Shown piece by piece: positions 34,588 to 43,674 of a stretch of DNA of 64,000 nucleotides. The stretch comes from Ruoffia tabacinasalis (GTDB taxonomy: Bacteria; Bacillota; Bacilli; Lactobacillales; Aerococcaceae): positions 1 through 64,000 of the forward strand of contig NZ_JBHSHQ010000027.1 of assembly GCF_042652985.1 (NCBI RefSeq), given 5' to 3'. The first letter of the stretch is position 1, and every line of letters begins with the position of its first letter. The notes beneath the pieces were generated by a model that was given only the letters and a program-made list of their open reading frames with translations, was not told the origin of the DNA and made no database searches. The position numbers were made by a program, and so were the translations under genes.

Positions 34588-34986
34588 TTACCAAACGTAT
34601 GCTAAAATTTCTCCACCGATTTTTTCGTTTCTTGCAACTTTATCAGTTACTAAGCCACGAGAAGTTGAGACGATTGCGATTCCTAAGCCATTTAAAACTT
34701 TAGGAATATCTTCAGATTTAGCGTAAACACGTAAACCTGGTTTAGAAATACGTTTTAGACCTGTAATAACTTTTTCGTCATTACGTCCGTATTTTAAGTT
34801 TAATTTAATTACATTTTGCTTGTTATCTTCAGTTACTTCATAACCTTTAATGAAACCTTCGTTTTTTAAGATTTCAGCAATTGCCACTTTAGTATTAGAA
34901 GATGGTGCTGTTACAGATGTATGTTTTTGTGCGTTTGCATTACGAATTCTTGTTAGAAAATCTGCAATTGGATCTGTCATTACCAT
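34588..34986 (-). CDS. rpsH: 30S ribosomal protein S8
   Basis: 132 residues, start MVMTDPIADFLTRIRNANAQ (an ATG two codons in is equally possible), and the STSRGLVTDKVARNEKIGGE motif near the end. In many bacteria S8 represses its own spc operon by binding mRNA; no such site was resolved here. Confidence 0.98.
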   Translation of the reverse strand: MVMTDPIADFLTRIRNANAQKHTSVTAPSSNTKVAIAEILKNEGFIKGYEVTEDNKQNVIKLNLKYGRNDEKVITGLKRISKPGLRVYAKSEDIPKVLNGLGIAIVSTSRGLVTDKVARNEKIGGEILAYVW

Positions 34987-35020
34987 GTGTATTTACCTCC
35001 TTAGTTTAAAAGTATTTGAA

Positions 35021-35206
35021 TTACCAGCTTGCTTTCTTAACGCCAGGAATTTGTCCTTTATAAGCAAGTTCACGGAAGCAAATACGGCAAAGTTTGAACT
35101 TACGGTAAACTGAATGCGGACGTCCACAACGTTCACAACGTGTGTATTCTCTCACTTTATATTTTGGTGTACGTTGATTTTTTTCTACCATTGATTTTTT
35201 AGCCAA
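35021..35206 (-). CDS. rpsN: 30S ribosomal protein S14, zinc-dependent (type Z)
   Basis: A 61-residue short form with two CxxC pairs (CERCG and CRIC), so a zinc-binding S14. It lies between rplE and rpsH, the normal spc position, 18 bases from rplE. Confidence 0.97.
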   Translation of the reverse strand: MAKKSMVEKNQRTPKYKVREYTRCERCGRPHSVYRKFKLCRICFRELAYKGQIPGVKKASW

Positions 35207-35224
35207 TACGATTCGCCTCCTTTA

Positions 35225-35767
35225 TTATTTTTTAAACGGCATACCTAACTCTTTAAGTAAGGCATGTGATTCTTCGTCAGTGTTTGCTGTTGTTACGATT
35301 ACAATATCCATTCCACGAACTTTATCTACGTTATCGTAGTTAATTTCTGGGAAAATTAATTGTTCTTTAACACCTAAAGTGTAGTTTCCACGACCATCAA
35401 AGGCTTTGTTTGAGATACCTTGGAAGTCACGTACACGTGGTAATGATACTGTGATCAATTTGTCTAAGAAGTCATACATTCTTTGTCCACGTAAAGTAAC
35501 TTTAGCTCCAATTGGCATTCCCTCACGAAGACGGAAACCTGCAATTGATTTCTTAGCTTTTGTAATAACTGGTTTTTGTCCAGTTAATAATGTTAATTCT
35601 GCAACTGCTTTATCTAAGTTTTTAGCATTTGAAACTGCATCACCAACACCCATGTTAACAACAATTTTATCTATTTTTGGTACTTCCATAACAGAAGAGT
35701 AGTTAAATTGTTCAACTAATTTGCTAGTGATTTCGTTATTATATCTTTGTTTTAAACGGCTTTCCAT
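35225..35767 (-). CDS. rplE: 50S ribosomal protein L5
   Basis: A 180-residue 5S rRNA-binding protein. It has VPKIDKIVVNMGVGDAVSNA and GMDIVIVTTANTDEE. It starts MESRLKQRYNNEI and is 27 bases after rplX. Confidence 0.98.
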   Translation of the reverse strand: MESRLKQRYNNEITSKLVEQFNYSSVMEVPKIDKIVVNMGVGDAVSNAKNLDKAVAELTLLTGQKPVITKAKKSIAGFRLREGMPIGAKVTLRGQRMYDFLDKLITVSLPRVRDFQGISNKAFDGRGNYTLGVKEQLIFPEINYDNVDKVRGMDIVIVTTANTDEESHALLKELGMPFKK

Positions 35768-35794
35768 TAAACTTTGTCCTCCTTCCCAAAATGA

Positions 35795-36097
35795 TTAGTT
35801 AAGTGTTGTATCTGATTTTTTAGAGAAACGTACTTTTTTACCATCTTCAAAACGGTAACCAACGCGTGTTGCTTCTCCGTTAGAATCTACTAATTTTACG
35901 TTTGATACATGAATTGGAGCAGGGAATTCTTCGATTCCACCTGTCGCCATTTGAGTAGGTTTTTGGTGACGTTTATGGATGTTTAATCCTTCAACGATCA
36001 CTTTATCTTGCTTAGGTAAAGTTTTAAGAACTGTTCCTGTTTCGCCTTTATCTTTACCAGCAATAATTTTTACTGTATCTCCTGATTTAATGCGCAT
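35795..36097 (-). CDS. rplX: 50S ribosomal protein L24
   Basis: A 100-residue KOW-domain assembly initiator, start MRIKSGDTVKIIAGKDKGET and VIVEGLNIHKRHQKPT. It is 26 bases after rplN. Confidence 0.98.
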   Translation of the reverse strand: MRIKSGDTVKIIAGKDKGETGTVLKTLPKQDKVIVEGLNIHKRHQKPTQMATGGIEEFPAPIHVSNVKLVDSNGEATRVGYRFEDGKKVRFSKKSDTTLN

Positions 36098-36123
36098 GAA
36101 TTGTTTCCTCCTTCGTAATTGGA

Positions 36124-36492
36124 TTAAAGAACTTCTGGAGCTAATGATACGATACGCATGAAGTTGTTGTCACGTAATTCACGTGCAACTGGTCCAAAAA
36201 TACGTGTTCCACGAGGTGTCTTATCATCACGAATAATGACACATGCATTTTCGTCAAATTTTATATAAGACCCATCATTACGGCGAGCTCCTGTTTTTGT
36301 GCGTACGATTACTGCTTTTACTACGTCACCTTTTTTGACAACTCCACCTGGTGTTGCATGTTTAACTGTTGCAACAATTACATCACCAATGTTAGCTGTT
36401 TTACGACCTGATCCACCTAGTACTTTAATAGTTAATACTTCACGTGCACCAGAGTTATCGGCAACTTTTAATCGACTTTCTTGTTGAATCAT
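36124..36492 (-). CDS. rplN: 50S ribosomal protein L14
   Basis: 122 residues, MIQQESRLKVADNSGAREVL at the start and GTRIFGPVARELRDNNFMRI near the end, both canonical. It is 34 bases after rpsQ. Confidence 0.98.
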   Translation of the reverse strand: MIQQESRLKVADNSGAREVLTIKVLGGSGRKTANIGDVIVATVKHATPGGVVKKGDVVKAVIVRTKTGARRNDGSYIKFDENACVIIRDDKTPRGTRIFGPVARELRDNNFMRIVSLAPEVL

Positions 36493-36526
36493 TCCGATGT
36501 CCTCCTTCCGATTTCTTCTTTATGTA

Positions 36527-36793
36527 TTAGATAATTACAGCTTCTTCAACGATATCTAATAAACGGAAGCGTTTCGTTTTAGATAATGGACGAGTTTCCA
36601 TAATGCGGACGATGTCGCCTTCTTTTGCGCTGTTATTTTCATCATGTGCTGTATATTTTTTTGAATATTTAACACGTTTACCGTATTTAGGGTGTACTAC
36701 ACGAGTTTCAACAACAACAGAGATTGTTTTGTCTCCTTTGTCTGAAACGACACGACCACGATAAACTTTACGTTTGTTACGTTCTTCAGTCAT
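36527..36793 (-). CDS. rpsQ: 30S ribosomal protein S17
   Basis: An 88-residue OB-fold 16S rRNA binder with RKVYRGRVVSDKGDKTISVV and RIMETRPLSKTKRFRLLDIV. It is 20 bases after rpmC. Confidence 0.98.
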   Translation of the reverse strand: MTEERNKRKVYRGRVVSDKGDKTISVVVETRVVHPKYGKRVKYSKKYTAHDENNSAKEGDIVRIMETRPLSKTKRFRLLDIVEEAVII

Positions 36794-36813
36794 TTAACAT
36801 CTGCCTCCTTTTA

Positions 36814-37008
36814 TTATTTAGTCAGTTCTTGTTCACGTAAGACAGTTTTAATACGAGCGATTGTTTTACGTACTTGACGTAAACGGGCAGTGTTTTCTAA
36901 TTGTCCTGTTGCTAATTGGAATCGAAGATTGAATAATTCTTTTTTATATTCTTTTTCTTTGTTAACCATATCAGCAGTGGATAATTCTCTAATTTCTTTA
37001 ATTTGCAT
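36814..37008 (-). CDS. rpmC: 50S ribosomal protein L29
   Basis: A 64-residue two-helix protein near the exit tunnel, MQIKEIRELSTADMVNKEKE and NTARLRQVRKTIARI. ATG 37008 is used since it matches the family; it overlaps the rplP end by 11 bases and has GGTGGTG upstream within rplP. Confidence 0.96.
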   Translation of the reverse strand: MQIKEIRELSTADMVNKEKEYKKELFNLRFQLATGQLENTARLRQVRKTIARIKTVLREQELTK

Positions 37009-37432
37009 TCGATTCACCACCATATTCTTCACGTTTTACGAATTTTGTTTTGATAGGTAATTTGTTTGATGCAAGACGGAAAGCTTCACGAGCTACTTCT
37101 TCTGGAACTCCATCGATTTCAAACAAGATTTTACCACGTTTAACTGGAGCTACCCATCCTTCAGGTGCACCTTTACCAGATCCCATACGAACACCAATTG
37201 GTTTAGATGTGTATGATTTGTGAGGGAAGATTTTAATCCATACTTTCCCACCACGTTTCATATAACGAGTCATAGCTATACGAGCTGCTTCGATTTGACG
37301 ATTTGTGATCCATTTAGATTCAATGGCTCTTAATCCGTAAGTTCCGAAGTCGATGTTTTTTCCACCTTTAGCTTCTCCGCGCATTTTACCACGGAATTCA
37401 CGACGGTGTTTTACACGTTTAGGTACTAACAT
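36998..37432 (-). CDS. rplP: 50S ribosomal protein L16
   Basis: 144 residues. MLVPKRVKHRREFRGKMRGE and RMGSGKGAPEGWVAPVKRGK are the 23S-binding and functional-site motifs. It is 2 bases after rpsC and overlaps rpmC. Confidence 0.98.
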   Translation of the reverse strand: MLVPKRVKHRREFRGKMRGEAKGGKNIDFGTYGLRAIESKWITNRQIEAARIAMTRYMKRGGKVWIKIFPHKSYTSKPIGVRMGSGKGAPEGWVAPVKRGKILFEIDGVPEEVAREAFRLASNKLPIKTKFVKREEYGGESNAN

Positions 37433-37434
37433 GA

Positions 37435-38094
37435 TTAATTTCCTCCTCTCTGGTTGTTTTCATTTACTTCAGGAAGGATTTCTCCACGACAAATCCATAC
37501 TTTAACTCCAAGTTTACCGTATGTAGTGTCTGCTTCTTCCCAAGCGTAGTCGATATCTGAGCGAAGTGTATGTAATGGAACTGTACCTTCACTGTAGTGT
37601 TCAGTACGTGCCATATCAGCACCGTTTAAACGACCAGATACTTGTGTTTTAACTCCTTGTGCACCAGCACGCATAACACGTTGGATAGCTTGCTTTTGAG
37701 CACGACGGAATGCAACACGGTTTTCTAATTGACGAGCAATATCTTCTGCTACTAATTTTGCGTCTAAGTTTGCTTGTTTAATTTCCACAATATTGATGTG
37801 TACTTTTTTACCAGTTAATTTATTTAACTGTGCACGTAGTGCATCAACTTCAGATCCACCTTTACCAATAACCATTCCTGGTTTAGCAGTATGAACTGAA
37901 ACAATTACACGGTTAGCAGCACGTTCAATTTGAATTGTTGAAATTGAAGCGTCTGAAAGTTTACCGTAGATGTACTCACGAATGCGTAAATCTTCATGTA
38001 GGAAGTCGGCATACTTTTTATCAGCATACCATTTAGCATCCCAATCACGGATTACGCCAACACGCATACCTATTGGATGTACTTTTTGACCCAT
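37435..38094 (-). CDS. rpsC: 30S ribosomal protein S3
   Basis: 219 residues with a KH domain (GMVIGKGGSEVDALRAQL) and the C-terminal S3 domain (QVSGRLNGADMARTEHYSEG). It starts MGQKVHPIGMRVGVIRDWDA. It is 3 bases after rplV. Confidence 0.98.
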   Translation of the reverse strand: MGQKVHPIGMRVGVIRDWDAKWYADKKYADFLHEDLRIREYIYGKLSDASISTIQIERAANRVIVSVHTAKPGMVIGKGGSEVDALRAQLNKLTGKKVHINIVEIKQANLDAKLVAEDIARQLENRVAFRRAQKQAIQRVMRAGAQGVKTQVSGRLNGADMARTEHYSEGTVPLHTLRSDIDYAWEEADTTYGKLGVKVWICRGEILPEVNENNQRGGN

Positions 38095-38097
38095 GTA

Positions 38098-38454
38098 TTA
38101 TGCCTCCTCTTTCTCTGATACCACAATTGTGATGTGGCTTGTTCTTTTATTGATTGGTGAAGCTGATCCTTTAGCACGAGGACGGAAACGTTTCATAGTT
38201 GGTCCTTCGTTAACAAAAGCTTCACTTACGAATAAGTTTTCTAAATCTAAATCATAGTTGTGTTCCGCGTTAGCAATAGCTGACATTAACACTTTTTCGA
38301 CAGCAGGCGATGCTGATCTTGGTGTGAATTTCAGAATAGAAATTGCTTCACCTATGCTTTTTCCTCTAATTAAATCAGTTACTAGACGAACTTTACGAGG
38401 GGCAATGCGGATTGTTTTTGCTGTTGCTGTTGCAGATGTAATTTGTTCTGACAT
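38098..38454 (-). CDS. rplV: 50S ribosomal protein L22
   Basis: 118 residues, TIRIAPRKVRLVTDLIRGKS at the start and the tunnel beta-hairpin FRPRAKGSASPINKRTSHIT. It is 17 bases after rpsS. Confidence 0.98.
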   Translation of the reverse strand: MSEQITSATATAKTIRIAPRKVRLVTDLIRGKSIGEAISILKFTPRSASPAVEKVLMSAIANAEHNYDLDLENLFVSEAFVNEGPTMKRFRPRAKGSASPINKRTSHITIVVSEKEEA

Positions 38455-38471
38455 CTAATTTCCCTCCTTTA

Positions 38472-38753
38472 TTAACGTCTTCCTGTTTTTTTATCGTCAT
38501 TTGCATGACCTTTATATGTACGAGTTGGTGCGAATTCGCCCAATTTGTGTCCTACCATATCTTCTTGGATGTATACTGGGACATGTTTACGTCCATCATA
38601 TACTGCAATTGTTAGCCCAATGAAGTTTGGGAAGATTGTTGAACGACGCGACCATGTTTTAATAACTTGTTTTTTCTGAGCATCTTCTTGAGCTTCTACT
38701 TTTTTCATTAAGTGTGCGTCAATAAATGGCCCTTTTTTCAAACTACGACTCAC
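38472..38753 (-). CDS. rpsS: 30S ribosomal protein S19
   Basis: 93 residues, MSRSLKKGPFIDAHLMKKVE at the start and GHKLGEFAPTRTYKGHANDD near the end. It is 37 bases after rplB. Confidence 0.98.
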   Translation of the reverse strand: MSRSLKKGPFIDAHLMKKVEAQEDAQKKQVIKTWSRRSTIFPNFIGLTIAVYDGRKHVPVYIQEDMVGHKLGEFAPTRTYKGHANDDKKTGRR

Positions 38754-38790
38754 AGTGTAGCCTCCCTTCGGAAATTTAATCTATATACGA

Positions 38791-39621
38791 TTATTTCTTA
38801 CGTCCACGAACGATTAATTTACTTGATTTTTTCTTAGCATTACGAGTTTTAAGACCAAGAGTCTTTTTACCCCAAGGTGACATTGGACTTGGACGTCCGA
38901 TTGGAGCGCGTCCTTCACCACCACCGTGTGGGTGATCGTTAGGGTTCATTACAGATCCACGAACAGTTGGACGTTTAGATAACCAACGTTTACGACCTGC
39001 TTTACCAATGTTAATTAATTCGTGTTGTTCGTTACCAACAGTTCCGATTGTTGCACGGCAAGTTGATAAGATCATACGAACTTCACCTGAAGCTAAACGT
39101 ACTAATGTATATTTACCTTCTTGTCCTAATACTTGAGCACTTGTTCCAGCAGAACGAACTAATTGTCCACCTTTACCTGGTTTTAACTCAATATTGTGAA
39201 TTACAGTACCAACTGGGATATTGATTAATGGTAATGCGTTCCCTACTTTGATATCTGCTTCAGCACCTGATTCAATCTTTTGACCTACTTTAAGTCCTTT
39301 TGGTGCGATGATATATGTTTTAATTCCATCTTCGTAGTTAATTAATGCGATATTCGCGCTACGGTTTGGATCATATTCGATAGTTTTAACTGTTCCGACA
39401 ACGTTGTCTTTGTTACGTTTAAAGTCGATAACACGGTAAGCACGTTTGTGTCCACCACCGTTGTGACGAACTGTGATTTTACCTTGGCTATTACGGCCAG
39501 CTCTTTGTTTTTTCGATTCTAATAATGATTTTTCAGGAGTTTTTGTTGTAATCTCTGAGAAGTCATAACCAGTCATATTACGACGACCGTTAGTTATCGG
39601 TTTGTAGTGTTTAATTGCCAC
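38791..39621 (-). CDS. rplB: 50S ribosomal protein L2
   Basis: 276 residues, with the conserved peptidyl-transferase-near histidine segment VMNPNDHPHGGGEGRAPIGR and the start MAIKHYKPITNGRRNMTGYD. It is 33 bases after rplW. Confidence 0.98.
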   Translation of the reverse strand: MAIKHYKPITNGRRNMTGYDFSEITTKTPEKSLLESKKQRAGRNSQGKITVRHNGGGHKRAYRVIDFKRNKDNVVGTVKTIEYDPNRSANIALINYEDGIKTYIIAPKGLKVGQKIESGAEADIKVGNALPLINIPVGTVIHNIELKPGKGGQLVRSAGTSAQVLGQEGKYTLVRLASGEVRMILSTCRATIGTVGNEQHELINIGKAGRKRWLSKRPTVRGSVMNPNDHPHGGGEGRAPIGRPSPMSPWGKKTLGLKTRNAKKKSSKLIVRGRKK

Positions 39622-39654
39622 TCGAATTCCCTCCTACTTATCTTATTTTGTGAA

Positions 39655-39957
39655 TTATTCTTCGTCTTCTTCTGTTTCGAATAATTCGATGTTAGCTGAA
39701 TCAGCTTTTAATGTGATGATTGCTTTTTTGTATTTACGTGTGAATCCTTGGTAACGACCCATACGTTTTGCTTTTCCTTCAACGTTGATAGTATTTACTT
39801 TCTCTACTTTAACGCCTTCAAACATAGCTTCAACAGCTTGTTTAATAAGGTTTTTGTTAGCACGACGATCTACTTCAAAAGTGTATTTGTTATCGTCAAT
39901 GTCATACATAGATTGCTCAGTAATTACTGGACGTAGGATTACTTCTGAAAATTCCAT
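39655..39957 (-). CDS. rplW: 50S ribosomal protein L23
   Basis: 100 residues, docking site for trigger factor and SRP. It has VILRPVITEQSMYDIDDNKY and ends in an acidic tail (ELFETEEDEE). It overlaps rplD by one base. Confidence 0.97.
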   Translation of the reverse strand: MEFSEVILRPVITEQSMYDIDDNKYTFEVDRRANKNLIKQAVEAMFEGVKVEKVNTINVEGKAKRMGRYQGFTRKYKKAIITLKADSANIELFETEEDEE

Positions 39958-40580
39958 TATGCTAATGCCTCCTCTACTGTTGATAATGCTGCTTGAGTGA
40001 TTAATACTTTGTCATAGTTAACAACGTCTAATACGTTGATGTTGTTCTCGTCAATAACTTTAACGTTATCGATGTTACGAGCTGATAAGTATGCGTTATC
40101 GTTGTTATTTTCTAAAACGATTAATGTTTTAGTGTCTAAGTTTAAGTTAGATAAAATTCCTTTAAGGTCTTTTGTTTTTGGTGCATCTAAGCTTAATCCA
40201 TCAACAACTACAAATTTATCTTCAACAACTTTTTGTGATAATGCTGATAAAATTGCTAAACGACGTACTTTTCTTGGTAATTTGTAACTGTATGAACGAG
40301 GTGTCGGACCAAAGACAACTCCTCCCCCAACCCATTGTGGTGAGCGGATAGATCCTTGACGTGCACGACCTGTTCCTTTTTGTCTCCAAGGTTTACGTCC
40401 ACCACCGCGAACTGCGTTACGGTTTTTAACTGCGTGTGTACCTTGACGTAATGATGCACGTTGCATGATTACTGCATCGAACATAACACTTTCGTTTGGT
40501 TCGATACCGAAGATCGATTCGTTTAACTCAACTTCTCCAGCTTGCGATCCGTCTTGTTTAAATAAAGTAACTTTTGTCAT
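39957..40580 (-). CDS. rplD: 50S ribosomal protein L4
   Basis: 207 residues, with the extended loop GGGRKPWRQKGTGRARQGSI that lines the exit tunnel. In several bacteria L4 represses the S10 operon. It is 20 bases after rplC. Confidence 0.98.
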   Translation of the reverse strand: MTKVTLFKQDGSQAGEVELNESIFGIEPNESVMFDAVIMQRASLRQGTHAVKNRNAVRGGGRKPWRQKGTGRARQGSIRSPQWVGGGVVFGPTPRSYSYKLPRKVRRLAILSALSQKVVEDKFVVVDGLSLDAPKTKDLKGILSNLNLDTKTLIVLENNNDNAYLSARNIDNVKVIDENNINVLDVVNYDKVLITQAALSTVEEALA

Positions 40581-40600
40581 TCTCGTTCCTCCCCTCTTAA

Positions 40601-41233
40601 TTAGTTAGATTTAACTGCTTTTTTAATTTGTACTAAAGATTTTTTAGCACCTGGTACATTACCTTTAATTAAGATAACGTTATCTTCAGGATTTACTGCA
40701 ACGATTTCTAAGTTTTGAATCGTCACTTGTTCACTACCAGTTTGTCCAGGTAATTTTTTACCTTTTAAAACACGTGATGGTGAAGCTGCCATTGCCATCG
40801 CACCTGGGCGACGGTGGAAACGAGATCCGTGAGCCATTGGTCCACGAGCTTGGCCGTGACGTTTAATAACCCCTTGGAAACCTTTACCTTTAGATGTTCC
40901 TGTTACATCGATGATGTCTCCGACTGCGAATGTTTCTACAGTGATTTCTTGCCCAACTTCATATTCTCCTAGCTCGACATCACGAAATTCGCGAATGAAG
41001 CGCTTAGGAGTAGCGTTTGCTTTCGCTACATGACCTTTATGAGGTTTTGTTGCTAATACTTCACGTTTGTCTTGGAAACCTAATTGTACAGATTCATATC
41101 CATCTGTTTCATTTGATTTCACTTGTAATACAACGTTTGGTTGAGCTTCCACTACTGTTACAGGGATTAACTCACCATTCTCCGTAAAGAATTGCGTCAT
41201 TCCTACTTTTGTTCCTAAGATTCCTTTGGTCAT
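40601..41233 (-). CDS. rplC: 50S ribosomal protein L3
   Basis: 210 residues, MTKGILGTKVGMTQFFTENG and the extension RHGQARGPMAHGSRFHRRPG that reaches the peptidyl-transferase centre. It is 27 bases after rpsJ. Confidence 0.98.
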   Translation of the reverse strand: MTKGILGTKVGMTQFFTENGELIPVTVVEAQPNVVLQVKSNETDGYESVQLGFQDKREVLATKPHKGHVAKANATPKRFIREFRDVELGEYEVGQEITVETFAVGDIIDVTGTSKGKGFQGVIKRHGQARGPMAHGSRFHRRPGAMAMAASPSRVLKGKKLPGQTGSEQVTIQNLEIVAVNPEDNVILIKGNVPGAKKSLVQIKKAVKSN

Positions 41234-41260
41234 GAGTACACCTCCATTTTATTTTTTATT

Positions 41261-41569
41261 TTATAACTTAATTTCTACGTCTACACCACTTGGTAAATCT
41301 AATTTCATTAATGCATCAACTGTTTTAGCAGTTGGGTTAACGATATCGATTAAACGTTTGTGTGTGCGCATCTCAAATTGCTCACGTGAATCTTTATATT
41401 TATGCGGTGAACGGATAACTGTATACACCGAACGTTCTGTTGGCAATGGGATTGGCCCTACAGTTTGTGCTCCAGTTCTTTGTGCAGATTCTACGATTTT
41501 GTTCGCTGATACATCAAGAGCACGATGCTCATAAGCTTTCAGACGAATACGAATTTTTTGGTTTGCCAT
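41261..41569 (-). CDS. rpsJ: 30S ribosomal protein S10
   Basis: 102 residues, MANQKIRIRLKAYEHRALDV, the canonical S10 start; S10 also works with NusB in antitermination. ATG 41569 with GGAGGA upstream is used in preference to an in-frame ATG 25 codons earlier. First gene of the S10-spc-alpha cluster. Confidence 0.97.
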   Translation of the reverse strand: MANQKIRIRLKAYEHRALDVSANKIVESAQRTGAQTVGPIPLPTERSVYTVIRSPHKYKDSREQFEMRTHKRLIDIVNPTAKTVDALMKLDLPSGVDVEIKL

Positions 41570-41745
41570 TGTTTTTCCTCCTCCGTCAAATTTGTTAAAT
41601 TGACTTGCTCCGCAAGAATTACCGACTACACTGGTCATTGGCAACTCAGCCTAGCGTGTCGCAACCTCTCGCTTCATAGCTCGCCCACCTCATAATATAG
41701 GGGGCTGTGTTACGTTCAGTAGAAATAAATCTACTTATGACACAA
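41570..41745 (-). promoter_or_regulatory. Leader (5' UTR) of the S10 operon
   Basis: About 175 bases between the promoter and rpsJ. The RNA contains GCGAGAGGTTGCGACACGC and GAGTTGCC/CAATGACC-type segments, a stretch that recurs ahead of rpsJ in related lactic acid bacteria as far as I recall. Several short stems are possible and no terminator with a T tract was seen. It is a plausible site of autogenous control by a ribosomal protein; not shown by sequence alone. Confidence 0.55.
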
Positions 41746-41750
41746 CGAAT

Positions 41751-41779
41751 ATTATAACGAACACATCACTTAGAAGCAA
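41751..41779 (-). promoter_or_regulatory. Promoter of the S10-spc-alpha ribosomal cluster
   Basis: TTGCTT (41774-41779), 17-base spacer, TATAAT (41751-41756) on the minus strand. An A/T-rich stretch upstream could be an UP element. Confidence 0.85.
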
Positions 41780-41957
41780 GCTTTTTTTGCACTTTTTTCA
41801 AGAAACTTCAAAATAATGATTCTTTCTATTATATATACGTGTTTTTGTGTCTCTATTTAAGCTTTGTAACATTTTAATGGAAAATCCTGGTGGATGGAAG
41901 TCTTTTTTTATATTTATTTATTATTACTTATTTTTTGTATATTTAATGGAAGGAATA

Positions 41958-41993
41958 GAAAAGCCAAGGGAATTCCGAAGAACTTCCTTGGCT
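41958..41993 (-). terminator. Terminator of the phn unit
   Basis: AGCCAAGG-GAATTC / GAA-CTTCCTTGGCT stem followed by TTTTC on the minus strand, just after the second phnE. Between this and the S10 promoter (41780-41957) nothing else was recognised. Confidence 0.85.
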
Positions 41994-42008
41994 AAATATA
42001 GTCAGCTA

Positions 42009-42818
42009 TTATCCATTTGCTAATTTCTCTCTGGATTTAGATGAGATAAATTCAATAACTAAAATCAATATTATTAATCCAATTAAAATCGAACCAACTT
42101 CACTCCATCGATATGAGTTCATTGCGAATATTAATGGCGCTCCAATACCCCCGGCTCCTACTAAACCTAAAACTGTTGCATCTCTTAAATTCATATCAAA
42201 ACGATATATAGTTGTAGATAAGAAGTTTGTAAAGAGTTGAGGAATAACTCCATATCTAATCTTCTCAAACGTATTACATCCAGCAGCCTCCATTGCTTCT
42301 AGTATTCCATCATCTATTTCTTCTATAGTATCTAAGTATAATTTCGAAACCATACCTATAGATGTAATTGACATTGTTAATACTCCTGCATAAGCTCCTG
42401 GTCCCGTAACCCTAATAAACATCAGACCATATACAAAGGATGGTATTGTTCGAATAACTACGAGCAATGTACGTGTAATAAAGGAGAGGACTGGTCCGAC
42501 TATACTTTGTGACATTAAAAATGCTACAGGTATCGCTAGTACTGATCCAAATATTGTTCCTAAAAATGCAATACATATTGTTTCAAATAATAAATATGGT
42601 ACCCCCTCATCAGAGAATTCAAATAGAAATTCTAAATCTGGAGATAGGATTCCTGTTATAATATTTCCAGCAATGGTTGAGCCTCGACTATCAATTCCAT
42701 TGAATTGTACGCCTGTTACTGACCATATTAGAAACGCTAGTAAAATAGCGAATATTGTAATGTAGTATACTCGTCGATTAGGTTCACGCTCAAGTTGTTT
42801 GTTAATCATATTATTCAT
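42009..42818 (-). CDS. phnE: Phosphonate ABC transporter permease PhnE (second)
   Basis: A 269-residue inner-membrane permease with about six spans and the EAA-type loop ILEAMEAAGCNTFEKIRYGV. PhnE pairs occur where the channel is a heterodimer. It is 15 bases after the first phnE and ends the unit before the terminator. Confidence 0.9.
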   Translation of the reverse strand: MNNMINKQLEREPNRRVYYITIFAILLAFLIWSVTGVQFNGIDSRGSTIAGNIITGILSPDLEFLFEFSDEGVPYLLFETICIAFLGTIFGSVLAIPVAFLMSQSIVGPVLSFITRTLLVVIRTIPSFVYGLMFIRVTGPGAYAGVLTMSITSIGMVSKLYLDTIEEIDDGILEAMEAAGCNTFEKIRYGVIPQLFTNFLSTTIYRFDMNLRDATVLGLVGAGGIGAPLIFAMNSYRWSEVGSILIGLIILILVIEFISSKSREKLANG

Positions 42819-42833
42819 TTCTTGTGCCTCCTC

Positions 42834-43661
42834 CTAAGTCAATTTCTGACGGCAGTATTCACTGATCTGTTCGATTATGAATACAACGACCATTAATATT
42901 AGTAGTATCATCCCGGCATTTGCATAATCTCGCCATCCTAATTCTTGATTTAAGATTAAACCTATTCCACCTGCCCCTACATATCCTAAGATTGCGGCGT
43001 ATCGAATGTTACCCTCGAACGCAAAAAGTGATACGGATAAGTACGTTGGCATAATCTGAGGAACTACTGCATATCGGAATGCTTCTACTTTGGATAATCC
43101 CATAGATTCCATGGCTTCAAAGGGTCCCATATCAATATTTTCGATATTCTCATACATTAGTTTACCAATATAGGAAAACGTAAAGATGAATATTGCTATA
43201 GTACCTGCAGTCGTTCCAATTCCAAAGATAAATGTTGCGATTGAAGCTGTAATCAATGTTGGTAATGTCCGCGTAATTGATAAGAATAGTTTAAAAAAGC
43301 CAGTAACCCAACGACTTTGAATTAGATTTGATGAAGATAACATAGCAATAGGTATAGCTACGAGAGCACCTAACACCGATCCAAGTAATGACATTTGAAT
43401 AGTGTCAATCATGGGTCTCCATATATTGTTTGCATAGCTCCAATTTGGTGGAATCATTTGTCCCAAAATAACAAAGAATTGTTCCCCACGTTCAGCTAAG
43501 ACTGATAATTCGGTCTCAGTTACTTTAGTTGAAATATATGTAAATATTAATAATAACAAAATAATTAATGGGGTTCTTGACGCTCTTTGATAGATTTTTT
43601 TACCGTTAGATAATACTATTTCTTTGGGTTTAAAAACACGATCATATAATTTCATTTCCAC
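42834..43661 (-). CDS. phnE: Phosphonate ABC transporter permease PhnE (first)
   Basis: About 275 residues, six spans, EAA loop PFEAMESMGLSKVEAFRYAV. GTG 43661 lies 7 bases from GGGGG and is the preferred start; an ATG two codons later is possible, and an upstream ATG inside phnC is unlikely. It starts 13 bases after the phnC stop. The channel would be a PhnE heterodimer with the gene at 42009. Confidence 0.9.
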   Translation of the reverse strand: MEMKLYDRVFKPKEIVLSNGKKIYQRASRTPLIILLLLIFTYISTKVTETELSVLAERGEQFFVILGQMIPPNWSYANNIWRPMIDTIQMSLLGSVLGALVAIPIAMLSSSNLIQSRWVTGFFKLFLSITRTLPTLITASIATFIFGIGTTAGTIAIFIFTFSYIGKLMYENIENIDMGPFEAMESMGLSKVEAFRYAVVPQIMPTYLSVSLFAFEGNIRYAAILGYVGAGGIGLILNQELGWRDYANAGMILLILMVVVFIIEQISEYCRQKLT

Positions 43662-43674
43662 AATAAATCCCCCT

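Noticed and set aside
41570..41745. A T-box or metabolite riboswitch ahead of rpsJ.
   Set aside because: No T-box core, no terminator with a T tract, and no conserved riboswitch motif recognised; kept as an operon leader only.
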